NCBI GenBank assembly: GCA_031386065.1
Contig: JANNBZ010000244.1
Coordinates: 1-32,361 of the forward strand
DNA from: JANYJJ01 sp031386065
Lineage (GTDB): Bacteria > Pseudomonadota > Gammaproteobacteria > Burkholderiales > Burkholderiaceae_C
Direction: 5' to 3'
Length of the DNA: 32,361 nt
Part shown: positions 7,623-15,654 of the stretch, piece by piece
Position numbering within the stretch: position 1 is the stretch's first letter
Layout of the letters: each line of letters begins with the position of its first letter
The notes under the pieces: generated by a model
What the model saw: the letters and a program-made list of their open reading frames with translations, nothing else
Told to the model about the DNA's origin: nothing
Databases searched by the model: none
Program-made: the position numbers and the translations under genes

Positions 7623-8693
7623 TCAGTGACTCAATTCTGCCCGTCGTTGCGCCTTGGGCAATGCGGCCAGACGTTGCACCTGCGCATAGAAGCGCATGAA
7701 GTCGCGGCCCTCGCGCTCGAACAGGCGGTCGAACTCGGGCACCAGTTCGTTGTAGGCCGCCAGCACGCCGAGCGAGGCGTTGTTGGCATTCGCGAACCAG
7801 CCGTCGTAGCCCGCGTAGCCGTCCCAGGCCTGCGCCTTCAGGCTCGCGTGCTCGGTGCGCATCTGCTGCATCAGCGCCGCCTTGCCGGCGCGCTTGTCGG
7901 CGTCGCCGGCGTCGCTTCGGAACAGCGCGTCCAGTTGCACGCGGAAGCGCCGCGTCAGCTCACGAAAGTCGTTGCGGCGGGCCTCGAACACCGCGTAGTC
8001 GGCGCGGGCCTGCGGACTGCCCTGTTGCGCCAGCCAGCGCGCACCACCGATGCGCTCCACTGCGGTGGCGAATGATTCGTTGAACACCGTGTCGTCGGCG
8101 GCGTAGGCCACCTGATGGCTCAGCTCGTGAAAGATCAGCCGCGCCAGTTCGCCTTCGGGGAAGCGCAGGAAGGTGTTCAGCAGCGGGTCGCTGAACATCG
8201 CACCTGGCAGTTTTCCCAGCGTCGAATACGCGGGCACACCGTAGACGCTGGCCTCCAGCCCTTCGGCGCGCAAGCGGGCGGCTGCGGCGTCGGCGTCGTC
8301 GCGCGCGAAGTAGCCTCGGTAGCCCACGCAGCCCACCACCGGAAAGCACCAGGTCTTCAGCGTCAGGCTGAGTTCGGGTGCGGCCACCACGTTCCACACC
8401 GCCGCACTTCGACCCAGGTCGGCGTAGCGCCGGTAGCTGGCGTTGTCGGGCAGGTGCAATTCGGTGACGGCGAAGTCGCGCATGCGCTGGCTCAGGCGCA
8501 GCCGCTCTTTCAGCGGCTCGGGCGCTTGCGCGTCAGTCAACCAGTCGGGCACCGGCCGCGCAGCGCGCACCAGACTCAGGTGGCCATTCACTGACTGGGC
8601 CAGGTAGCCCAGGTTGCTGCAACCGGCCGTCAACCCCAGCGCGGCAACCACCAGCGACGCCAGCACCGCCACCAGCACGCGCCGTCGCGTCAC
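7623..8693 (-). CDS. Putative lipoprotein zinc aminopeptidase (Aminopep/PF10023-like)
   Basis: A 356-residue predicted metallopeptidase. The zinc motif HExxH is HELSH at residues 189-193, and NESFAT (Glu206) supplies the likely third ligand, as in gluzincins. The N-terminus has Arg residues, a hydrophobic stretch (6-21) and then LTAGC with Cys25, a lipobox with Thr instead of Leu at -3, so membrane anchoring is probable but not certain. Two close cysteines (CFPVVGC, 116-122) may form a disulphide. The start is GTG 8693: it overlaps the stop of the upstream oxidoreductase gene as GTGA, and translation there gives a proper signal sequence. Longer readings in the same frame run antiparallel to nothing and overlap the oxidoreductase gene. 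Substrate unknown. Confidence 0.85.
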   Translation of the reverse strand: MTRRRVLVAVLASLVVAALGLTAGCSNLGYLAQSVNGHLSLVRAARPVPDWLTDAQAPEPLKERLRLSQRMRDFAVTELHLPDNASYRRYADLGRSAAVWNVVAAPELSLTLKTWCFPVVGCVGYRGYFARDDADAAAARLRAEGLEASVYGVPAYSTLGKLPGAMFSDPLLNTFLRFPEGELARLIFHELSHQVAYAADDTVFNESFATAVERIGGARWLAQQGSPQARADYAVFEARRNDFRELTRRFRVQLDALFRSDAGDADKRAGKAALMQQMRTEHASLKAQAWDGYAGYDGWFANANNASLGVLAAYNELVPEFDRLFEREGRDFMRFYAQVQRLAALPKAQRRAELSH

Positions 8694-10831
8694 GCTGCCT
8701 CGACCTGCACCAGGCAGTCGTAGAACGCCGGGGCGCGGCCGATGTCGGTCAGCCGCTGGTGCGTGACCTCGTTGACATTGCTGCCGTCGGCGCCCAGCTT
8801 GCGCCACCAGATGCCCAGCCCGTTGACGACACCGGGGCGCGCGCGCGGGCTCAGCCTGGCGGTGCACACATAACTGCCGCGGTCGTTGAAGACGCGCACA
8901 GCCTGACCGCTGGCGATGCCGCGCGGCTGCGCGTCGGCGGCGTGGATTTCGAGCAGCGGCTCGCCTTCGATGTCGCGCAGGCTCTTCACGTTGACGAAGC
9001 TGGAGTTGAGGAAGTTGCGCGCCGGCGGCGAGATCATCGCCAGCGGAAACCGCTGCGCGCGTTCGGCATCGCTGGCCGCACTTTCGTAGTTCGGCACGTG
9101 GTCGGGCACACCGAACTGCGGCGAATCGATGGTGCATTTACCGTTGGTGCTGGGGAAGCCGCCGTCGGCGAACGGCGCGTCGGGCAACGGCAGCTTGACC
9201 CAGCCTTTCGCGCGCAATTCATCGAAGCTCACCTGCTGCTTGAAGGCCACCCGCGCGATGGCTTCGTCGCTGTCGGTGAAGCACGCCTCGGTGAATCCCA
9301 TGCGCTGCGCCAGCTCGCGAAAGATCTGCGTGTTGGGCTTGGCTTCGCCCACCGGTGCAATGGCGGCCTCGTTGATCAATGCCCAGGTGTGGCCGTAGCT
9401 GGTGTGCACGTCCAGATGTTCCAGCTGCGTGGTGGCGGGCAGCACGTAGTCGGCGTGGTCGGCGGTGTCGGTCATGAAGTGTTCGAGCACCACGGTGAAC
9501 AGGTCGTCGCGCAGGAAGCCGCGCACGACCTTCGGCGACTCAGGTGCCACCGCGACCGGGTTGCTGTTATAGACCACCAGCGCCTCGATCTGCGGCCCGA
9601 AATCGGCCGACGCCTCGCGCAGCAGGTCGTCGCCGATGCTGCTCATGTTGAGGGTGCGCGGCCGCCGCGCGCCCAGCAGATCGGGCCGCTGCAGCGCCGC
9701 AGCGTCTTTCGGGAACCAGCCCGAGGCCGACAGCAGCATGCCGCCCGCACGGTGCCGCCAGGCGCCGGTCAGGCACGGCAGGATGGCGATCAGGCGCACC
9801 GCGTTGCCGCCGCCGCGCACGCGCTGCATGCCGTAGTTGAGCCGGATCGCGGCGGGCCGCGTCGTGCCGTAGTCGCGCGCCAGCCCGCGCACCTCGTCGG
9901 CGCTGATGCCGCAGACCTGCGCCGCCCGTTCCGGCGGCCATTGCAGGGCCCGCTCCCGCAGCTTCGGCCAGCCGTCGGTGTGCCGGTCGATGTAGTCGTG
10001 GTCCAGCCAGTCGTTGACGATCAACTCGTGCATCAGCCCCAGCGCCAGTGCGCCGTCGGTGCCGGGCATCAGCGCGATGTGCTGCTGGCATTTGTCGGCG
10101 GTTTCCGTCTTGCGCGGGTCGATGCAGACGAGCTTGGCGCCGGCGCGCTTGGCGGCCTGGGCGAAGGTCCAGAAGTGCAGGTTCGAGGCGATCGAATTGC
10201 TGCCCCAGATGACGATCAGTTGGCTCTCGGCGAAATGCTCCAGGTGCATGCCGACCTTGCCGCCGTACGTGGCCGCCAGCGCCTCGCCGCCGGCCGAGGA
10301 ACAGATGGTGCGGTCGAGCAGCGAGGCGCCCAGCTTGTGGAAGAAGCGCCGGTCCATGCTCTCGCCCTGCACCAGGCCCATGGTGCCGGCGTAGCTGTAG
10401 GGCAGCACCGCTTCGGGATTGCGTGCGGCGATGGCTTTCAGCCGCGCGGCGATGTCACCCAGGGCCTCGTCCCAGCCGACGCGCGCGAACTGGCCGCTGC
10501 CTTTCGGACCCACGCGCTTCATCGGGTGCAACACGCGTTCGGCGTGGTACGTGCGCTCGGGGTAGCGCGAGACCTTGGTGCACAAGGCGCCGTGCGTGGG
10601 CGGGTGGTCGGGGTCGCCGCTGACCTTGATCGCCACACCGTCCTGCACGGTGACGCGGATGGCGCAGGTGTCGGGGCAATCGTGCGGGCAGGCGGCACGG
10701 ACGGTGGTGCTGGTCTTGCACGAACTATTGCACAGACACCCCCGGTGCGATGGCGTGGAAAGCGCCGCCCAGGGCCGGCGCAGCGGCGCTAAACTGGTTT
10801 GTTGCCGCCATCGGCACGGGCGCGGCGGCAT
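8690..10831 (-). CDS. Molybdopterin oxidoreductase with N-terminal 4Fe-4S motif
   Basis: A 713-residue member of the DMSO-reductase/formate-dehydrogenase-like superfamily (molybdenum-bis-MGD enzymes). A [4Fe-4S] motif is formed by C48, C52, C56 and C84 (CPHDCPDTC, then GALC). The molybdopterin domain includes IWGSNSIASNLHFW, CIDPRKTETA, MPGTDGALALGLMHEL and the late VLPATTQLEHLDVHTSYGH. TICSSAGGEA could place a Cys as molybdenum ligand; that is inference. There is no Tat signal, so it is probably cytoplasmic, unless the start is wrong. The first 40 residues are Arg/Pro-rich and unlike the family, where the protein begins just before the VRAACPHDC segment. No ATG, GTG or TTG exists closer than ATG 10831; CTG 10735 is the only nearer candidate. 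Substrate unknown. Its stop overlaps the aminopeptidase start by 4 nt. Confidence 0.88.
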   Translation of the reverse strand: MPPRPCRWRQQTSLAPLRRPWAALSTPSHRGCLCNSSCKTSTTVRAACPHDCPDTCAIRVTVQDGVAIKVSGDPDHPPTHGALCTKVSRYPERTYHAERVLHPMKRVGPKGSGQFARVGWDEALGDIAARLKAIAARNPEAVLPYSYAGTMGLVQGESMDRRFFHKLGASLLDRTICSSAGGEALAATYGGKVGMHLEHFAESQLIVIWGSNSIASNLHFWTFAQAAKRAGAKLVCIDPRKTETADKCQQHIALMPGTDGALALGLMHELIVNDWLDHDYIDRHTDGWPKLRERALQWPPERAAQVCGISADEVRGLARDYGTTRPAAIRLNYGMQRVRGGGNAVRLIAILPCLTGAWRHRAGGMLLSASGWFPKDAAALQRPDLLGARRPRTLNMSSIGDDLLREASADFGPQIEALVVYNSNPVAVAPESPKVVRGFLRDDLFTVVLEHFMTDTADHADYVLPATTQLEHLDVHTSYGHTWALINEAAIAPVGEAKPNTQIFRELAQRMGFTEACFTDSDEAIARVAFKQQVSFDELRAKGWVKLPLPDAPFADGGFPSTNGKCTIDSPQFGVPDHVPNYESAASDAERAQRFPLAMISPPARNFLNSSFVNVKSLRDIEGEPLLEIHAADAQPRGIASGQAVRVFNDRGSYVCTARLSPRARPGVVNGLGIWWRKLGADGSNVNEVTHQRLTDIGRAPAFYDCLVQVEAA

Positions 10832-10866
10832 GCGAATCGGGCATGCCCAAAACCAGGAGTCTGCAC

Positions 10867-12060
10867 ATGCAAATGATCGAATCCATCCTGGCCGATGCGG
10901 CCGCCATTGCGGCCGTCCGGCGCGACATCCACGCCCACCCCGAGCTGTGTTTTCAGGAGCAGCGCACGTCGGACGTGATCGCCCGCCAGCTCACCGAGTG
11001 GGGCATCCCCATCCACCGCGGCCTGGGCACGACGGGCGTGGTGGCGATCCTCAAGAACGGCACCAGCGACCGCGCCGTCGGGCTGCGGGCCGACATCGAC
11101 GCGCTGCCGATGACCGAGCACAACACCTTCGCGCACGCCAGCCAACACCCCGGGAAAATGCACGCCTGCGGCCACGACGGGCACACCGCGATGCTGCTGG
11201 CTGCGGCCAAGCACCTGTCGAAACACCGCAACTACGACGGCACCGTGTACCTCGTCTTTCAGCCCGCCGAAGAAGGCGGCGGTGGTGCACGCGAAATGAT
11301 CAAGGACGGCCTGTTCGAGAAATTCCCGATGGAGGCGATGTTCGGCGCGCACAACTGGCCCGGCATGGCGGTCGGTCAGTTCGCGCTGAAGAGCGGACCG
11401 TGCTTTGCCAGCAGCAACGACTTCACCATCACCATCAACGGCAAGGGCGCACACGCCGCCATGCCGCACAACGGCGTCGATCCGGTGCCGGTGGCCTGCC
11501 AGATGGTGCAGGCCTTCCAGACCATCATCAGCCGCAACAAGCGACCCATCGACGCGGCCGTCATCTCGGTGACGATGATCCACACCGGCGAGGCCAACAA
11601 CGTGATGCCCGACAGCTGCGAGATTCGCGGCACCGTGCGCACTTTCACGCTCGATGTGCTGGACCTGATCGAACAGCGAATGAAGGTCATTGCCGACAAC
11701 ACCTGCGCCGCCTTCGAGACGCACTGCGAGTTCAAGTTCAACCGCAACTACCCGCCCACCATCAACCACCCGGCCGAGACCGAGTTCACGCGCGGCGTGA
11801 TGGCCGAGATGGTCGGTGCGGCCAACGTGATGGAGTTCGAGCCGACCATGGGCGCCGAGGACTTCAGCTACTTCCTGCTCGAAAAACCGGGCTGCTATTT
11901 CATGATCGGTAACGGCGACGGCAGCCACCGCGAAGGTGGCCACGGCATGGGCCCGTGCATGCTGCACAACCCGAGCTACGACTTCAACGACGAGCTGATC
12001 CCGCTGGGCGCCACGCTGTGGGTGCGGCTGGCCGAGGCCTGGCTGGCCAAGGCACGGTGA
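10867..12060 (+). CDS. M20-family amidohydrolase (hippurate/N-acyl-amino-acid hydrolase type)
   Basis: A 397-residue zinc amidohydrolase that removes an acyl group from an N-acyl amino acid or similar amide in the cytosol. Metal and catalytic residues fit the HipO/AbgA subgroup: HAHPE (22-26), RADIDALPM (74-82), HACGHDGH (99-106, with C101 and H103 as ligands), PAEEGGGGA (133-141) and GAHNWP (160-165). The dimerisation lid covers roughly residues 185-300. ATG 10867 is preceded by AGGAG with a 7-nt spacer, which decides against upstream in-frame ATGs at 10750 and 10843. It is divergent from the oxidoreductase gene and overlaps the next peptidase gene by 4 nt (GTGA), so the two are probably translationally coupled. 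Exact substrate cannot be read from the sequence. Confidence 0.92.
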   Translation: MQMIESILADAAAIAAVRRDIHAHPELCFQEQRTSDVIARQLTEWGIPIHRGLGTTGVVAILKNGTSDRAVGLRADIDALPMTEHNTFAHASQHPGKMHACGHDGHTAMLLAAAKHLSKHRNYDGTVYLVFQPAEEGGGGAREMIKDGLFEKFPMEAMFGAHNWPGMAVGQFALKSGPCFASSNDFTITINGKGAHAAMPHNGVDPVPVACQMVQAFQTIISRNKRPIDAAVISVTMIHTGEANNVMPDSCEIRGTVRTFTLDVLDLIEQRMKVIADNTCAAFETHCEFKFNRNYPPTINHPAETEFTRGVMAEMVGAANVMEFEPTMGAEDFSYFLLEKPGCYFMIGNGDGSHREGGHGMGPCMLHNPSYDFNDELIPLGATLWVRLAEAWLAKAR

Positions 12061-13151
12061 GCACGATGGCCGCGCACGAGCACTTCTCGCAGAGCTACGC
12101 GCAGGCGCGCTGCAAGTTCCTGGCCGCCGCCGACGCGGCCGGGCTCGACGTGGCCTCGCACATCCACCCGATGCGCGGGCGCGACGATGAAACGCTGGCG
12201 CTGGACGTGGCGCTCGACGGCCCGCCCGACGCGCGCGAGTTGCTGATCGTCAGCAGCGCCTGCCACGGGGTCGAAGGCTTCTGCGGCTCGGGCGTGCAGA
12301 TCGCCCTGCTGCGCAACCCCGAATGGCTGGCGGCGCAGCGCGCCTCGGGTGTGGCGGTGCTGTATCTGCATGCGCTCAATCCGCACGGCTTCTCGTGGTG
12401 GCGGCGCGTCACGCACGAGAACGTCGACCTGAACCGCAACTTCCACGACTTCAGCCAGCCGCTGCCGCACAACGCGGCCTACGACGAGATTGCCGCGTTG
12501 CTGGTCCCGGCCACCTGGCCGCCGTCGGACGAGGTGGCAGCAAAGGTGCAGCAACTCATTGACGAGCGCGGCGAAGCCGCGTTGCAGGCCGCCATCACGG
12601 GCGGCCAGCATGACCACCCGCAGGGTGTGTTCTACGGCGGAGTGAACCCGACCTGGAGCAACGCAACGCTGCGCCAGGTGCTGCGCGACCACGGCCAGCG
12701 CTGCGAGCGCCTGGCCTGGATCGACCTGCACACCGGCCTCGGGCCCAGCGGCCATGGCGAGCGCATCTTTGCCTGCCGCGACGACGCGGCAGCAATGGCC
12801 CGCGCGCGCGCCTGGTGGGGCGCCGACGTGACGTCCATCTACGACGGCAGCTCGACCTCGGCCAAGCTGACCGGCCTGATGTGGTTGGCGGCCTACCAGG
12901 AATGCGCGCAGGCCGAGTACACCGGCATCGCGCTCGAATACGGCACGCTGCCGATGATGGACGTGATGACCGCGCTGCGCGCCGACCAGTGGGCCGAGAA
13001 CCACCCCGACGCGCCGATGGCGCAACGCCGCCAGCTCAAGCAGCAGATCCGCGACGCCTTCTACACCGACACCGACGACTGGAAGCAGCGCGTCGTCGAG
13101 CAGGCGGTGCAGGCTGCGCAGCAGGCGGTGCGCGGGCTGGTCGCGCGCTGA
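12057..13151 (+). CDS. M14-like metallopeptidase, DUF2817 family
   Basis: A 364-residue protein of the DUF2817 group, a distant relative of zinc carboxypeptidases (M14). Likely zinc ligands are H70 and E73 in ACHGVEGFCGSG, and H225 in WIDLHTGLGP. E294 in IALEYGT would be the general base, and NRNF (126-129) the substrate-carboxylate contact. No signal peptide, so it acts in the cytosol. The GTG at 12057 overlaps the amidohydrolase stop as GTGA and has AAGG 5 nt upstream; ATG 12066 is the alternative, three codons later. Pairing with an M20 amidohydrolase suggests stepwise breakdown of an acylated or modified peptide, which is inference. It ends 21 bp from the converging HAD gene, with no terminator-like hairpin between. 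Confidence 0.87.
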   Translation: MSTMAAHEHFSQSYAQARCKFLAAADAAGLDVASHIHPMRGRDDETLALDVALDGPPDARELLIVSSACHGVEGFCGSGVQIALLRNPEWLAAQRASGVAVLYLHALNPHGFSWWRRVTHENVDLNRNFHDFSQPLPHNAAYDEIAALLVPATWPPSDEVAAKVQQLIDERGEAALQAAITGGQHDHPQGVFYGGVNPTWSNATLRQVLRDHGQRCERLAWIDLHTGLGPSGHGERIFACRDDAAAMARARAWWGADVTSIYDGSSTSAKLTGLMWLAAYQECAQAEYTGIALEYGTLPMMDVMTALRADQWAENHPDAPMAQRRQLKQQIRDAFYTDTDDWKQRVVEQAVQAAQQAVRGLVAR

Positions 13152-13172
13152 GCGAGGCGCAACGCGCGGCCG

Positions 13173-13796
13173 TCAAACAGCCGCAAACAAGCCGAGCCGC
13201 GCGAAGTCGGCCTCGCACTGTGCGGCGCTCACGAAGTCAACCGCCTGCCAGCCCGCAGCCCGTGCCGCGCGGGTGTTGGCCGGCATGTCGTCGATGAAGA
13301 GCGTGTCGTGCGCGTCGATGACGAACGACTTCAATGCGTGCGCGAAGATCGCCGGCTCGGGCTTGATGAGGTGCACGCGGCACGAGAAAACGCCGGCCTC
13401 GAAGTCGTGCACGAACGCATGCTCGGCCTCAAGCAGCATCGCGTACGGCGCCGGCATGTTCGACAGGTAGAACAGGCGATGCCCGCGATCGCGCAGCCGC
13501 TGCAGCAGCGCCAGCATCGGACGCATCGGCTCGAATTCGGCGGGCACCGCGTCGATGACGTGCCGCACATCGGCCACGGCCAGGCCGGTGCGGCGCGAGA
13601 TGCGCGGCGCCAGCTCGGCCGCAGACAGCACGCCGCGATCGAATTCGCTCCAGTCGCCTTCGTAGGCTTGAAAGAAGTCGGCCGCCAGCGCACGTGCCGA
13701 GGTCTCGTCCGGCGCCTGCTGCGGCAGCAGGCGCTGCAACAGCGCCAGCGGATCCCAGGCGAACAGCACGCCGGCGAAATCGAAGACGAGGTTCAC
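13173..13796 (-). CDS. HAD-superfamily hydrolase (YihX-like, possible sugar-phosphate phosphatase)
   Basis: A 207-residue HAD hydrolase. Motif I is VFDFAGVL with nucleophile Asp6; the second Asp of the usual DxD is replaced by Ala8, as in the DxG/DxA branch that includes YihX glucose-1-phosphatase and haloacid dehalogenases. Motif II is LSN (Ser112), motif III Lys145 (LIKPEPAIF), motif IV FIDDMPANTRAA (Asp169, Asp170). A helical cap sits between about residues 15 and 90. Start GTG 13796 overlaps the stop of pgi by 4 nt (GTGA). Coupling to pgi makes a hexose-phosphate substrate attractive, but this is inference from context; a dehalogenase-type activity is not excluded. Confidence 0.87.
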   Translation of the reverse strand: MNLVFDFAGVLFAWDPLALLQRLLPQQAPDETSARALAADFFQAYEGDWSEFDRGVLSAAELAPRISRRTGLAVADVRHVIDAVPAEFEPMRPMLALLQRLRDRGHRLFYLSNMPAPYAMLLEAEHAFVHDFEAGVFSCRVHLIKPEPAIFAHALKSFVIDAHDTLFIDDMPANTRAARAAGWQAVDFVSAAQCEADFARLGLFAAV

Positions 13797-15388
13797 GCGC
13801 GCAAGCGGCGCAGCAGGCCTGCCGTCGAGGTGTCCAGGCCCTGCACGTCGCCGCTGGCCAGGCGCGGCAGCAGGTCGTTGCACAGTGCCTTGCCCAGTTC
13901 GACGCCCCACTGGTCGAAGCTGTTGATGCCCCACAGCGCGCCGCTGACGAACACGCGGTGCTCGTACATCGCCACCAGCGCGCCCAGACTGCGCGGCGTC
14001 AGCTGATCGAGCAGCAGCGTGGTGCTCGGCCGGTTGCCGGGGAAGCTGCGGTGCCGCGCCAGCACGTCGCGGTTCAGCGATGTCGACGCAGTGGGCGCGG
14101 CATCGCTCAACGCCTGCGCTGCCGTCTTGCCCTGCATCAGCGCCTGTGACTGCGCCAGCCCGTTGGCCAGCAGCATGGCGTGCATCTCGGCCAGGCCGTG
14201 GGTCGGGTGCTTGACCAGGATGAACTCGACCGGGATCACGTCGCTGCCCTGGTGCAGCATCTGGAAATACGCATGCTGGCCATTGGTGCCGGGCTCGCCC
14301 CACACCACCGGGCTGGTCGCAAACGGCAGCAACTCGCCGTCGATGTCGACCCGCTTGCCGTTGCTTTCCATCTCCAGCTGTTGCAGGTAGGCCGGCAGCC
14401 GGCGCAGGCCCTGGTGGTAGGGCGCGACGCTGCGGCTGGTGAAGCCGTGGAAGTTGCGGTACCAGACATCGACCAGCCCCAGCAGCACCGGCAGGTTCTT
14501 CGCCAGCGGCGTCTCGGCGAAGTGGCGATCCATCGCATGCGCGCCGCCCAGCAGGTCGCGAAAGTGGTCGGCCCCGATCGCCAGTGCGATCGGCAGCCCG
14601 ATCGCGCTCCACAGCGAATAGCGTCCGCCCACCCAGTCCCAGAAGCCGAACGTGGTCGTGATGCCGAACTCGGCCGCCGCCTTCACGTTGGTGGTGGTGG
14701 CGACGAAATGCTTGGCCGTGTCGGTGCCGCCGTGGGCCGCGAACCAGGCCTTGGCGACACGAGCATTGGCCATCGTCTCCTGGGTGGTGAAGGTCTTGCT
14801 GGCGATCACGAACAGCGTCTCGGCCGGCTTCAACTGGCGCAGCACCGGCGTGATGTCGTGCCCGTCGACGTTGGCGACGAAGTGGAAGGTCAACCCCGGG
14901 TGCGCGAAGGCGTCGAGCGCCGGCACCACCATTTGCGGGCCCAGGTCGCTGCCGCCGATGCCGATGTTGACGATGTGGCGGATGCCGCTGGCGGCGGTGT
15001 CGCGCACCGTCTCGACGAAGGCCAGCATCGCGTCCAGCACCGCGTGCACCTCGTCGCTGAACGGCGCACGGCCGCGCGGCGCGCGCAACGCGGTGTGCAG
15101 CACCGCGCGGCCCTCGGTGGTGTTGATGGGCGCGCCGGCAAACATCGCATCGCGCCGCGATTCGAGCTGGCATTCGCGCGCCAGGTCGAGCAAAAAGTGC
15201 AGCGTCGCGGTGTCGAGCAGGTTCTTCGACAGGTCGGCGAACACCTCGGGCGCCTGCACGCCCAAGGCGTCGAAACGGCCGGCGTCGCGGCCGAACGCCT
15301 CGCGCAGATCGAAGTCGCGGCCATGCGCCTCGAAGTGGCCTTTCAAGCTGGCCCAGGCGGCGCTGCGGTCACATCGTGTTGGGCTCAT
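13793..15388 (-). CDS. pgi: Glucose-6-phosphate isomerase
   Basis: A 531-residue enzyme interconverting glucose 6-phosphate and fructose 6-phosphate in the cytosol. The two family signatures are visible: GFWDWVGGRYSLWSAIGLP around residue 248, and GINSFDQWGVELGK ending at Lys500. Catalytic residues correspond to Glu341 (MESNGK), His372 (GTNGQHAYF) and Lys500. IGIGGSDLGP (142-151) and SKTFTTQET (197-205) bind the phosphate. Two ATGs lie 6 nt apart; I chose 15388 because GGAG is 7 nt upstream, while the first ATG at 15394 is only 1 nt from it. A HAD gene follows with a 4-nt overlap. In an organism using the Entner-Doudoroff route, Pgi would feed fructose 6-phosphate back into the zwf branch. 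Confidence 0.97.
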   Translation of the reverse strand: MSPTRCDRSAAWASLKGHFEAHGRDFDLREAFGRDAGRFDALGVQAPEVFADLSKNLLDTATLHFLLDLARECQLESRRDAMFAGAPINTTEGRAVLHTALRAPRGRAPFSDEVHAVLDAMLAFVETVRDTAASGIRHIVNIGIGGSDLGPQMVVPALDAFAHPGLTFHFVANVDGHDITPVLRQLKPAETLFVIASKTFTTQETMANARVAKAWFAAHGGTDTAKHFVATTTNVKAAAEFGITTTFGFWDWVGGRYSLWSAIGLPIALAIGADHFRDLLGGAHAMDRHFAETPLAKNLPVLLGLVDVWYRNFHGFTSRSVAPYHQGLRRLPAYLQQLEMESNGKRVDIDGELLPFATSPVVWGEPGTNGQHAYFQMLHQGSDVIPVEFILVKHPTHGLAEMHAMLLANGLAQSQALMQGKTAAQALSDAAPTASTSLNRDVLARHRSFPGNRPSTTLLLDQLTPRSLGALVAMYEHRVFVSGALWGINSFDQWGVELGKALCNDLLPRLASGDVQGLDTSTAGLLRRLRA

Positions 15389-15654
15389 CGGCATGCTCCA
15401 GTGACGCGGAAATTCGTGGTTTGCAGATTAGAACCCGAGTGCGGCCGATGCCGTTCGACTCATGCCATTTGCCCGCTCACGCAGCCGCCACCTCCGACAG
15501 CCCGTGCCCGGCGAGCCGCCCACGGGTCGATCATCGATCAGCCGCAGCGCTTGCTCAGGCCGCGAAATTCGATGCGCTGGTCTTGCAAAGTTGTCATGCC
15601 ACTGTGCTGCGACAGCGCCGCACCGACCCTGTGCGAACCAGAACGGCGGGTCGA

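Noticed and set aside
8759..10792. Plus-strand frame of about 677 codons opposite the molybdopterin oxidoreductase
   Set aside because: Antisense shadow rich in His, Gln, Arg and Val; the minus strand carries the iron-sulphur and molybdopterin motifs.
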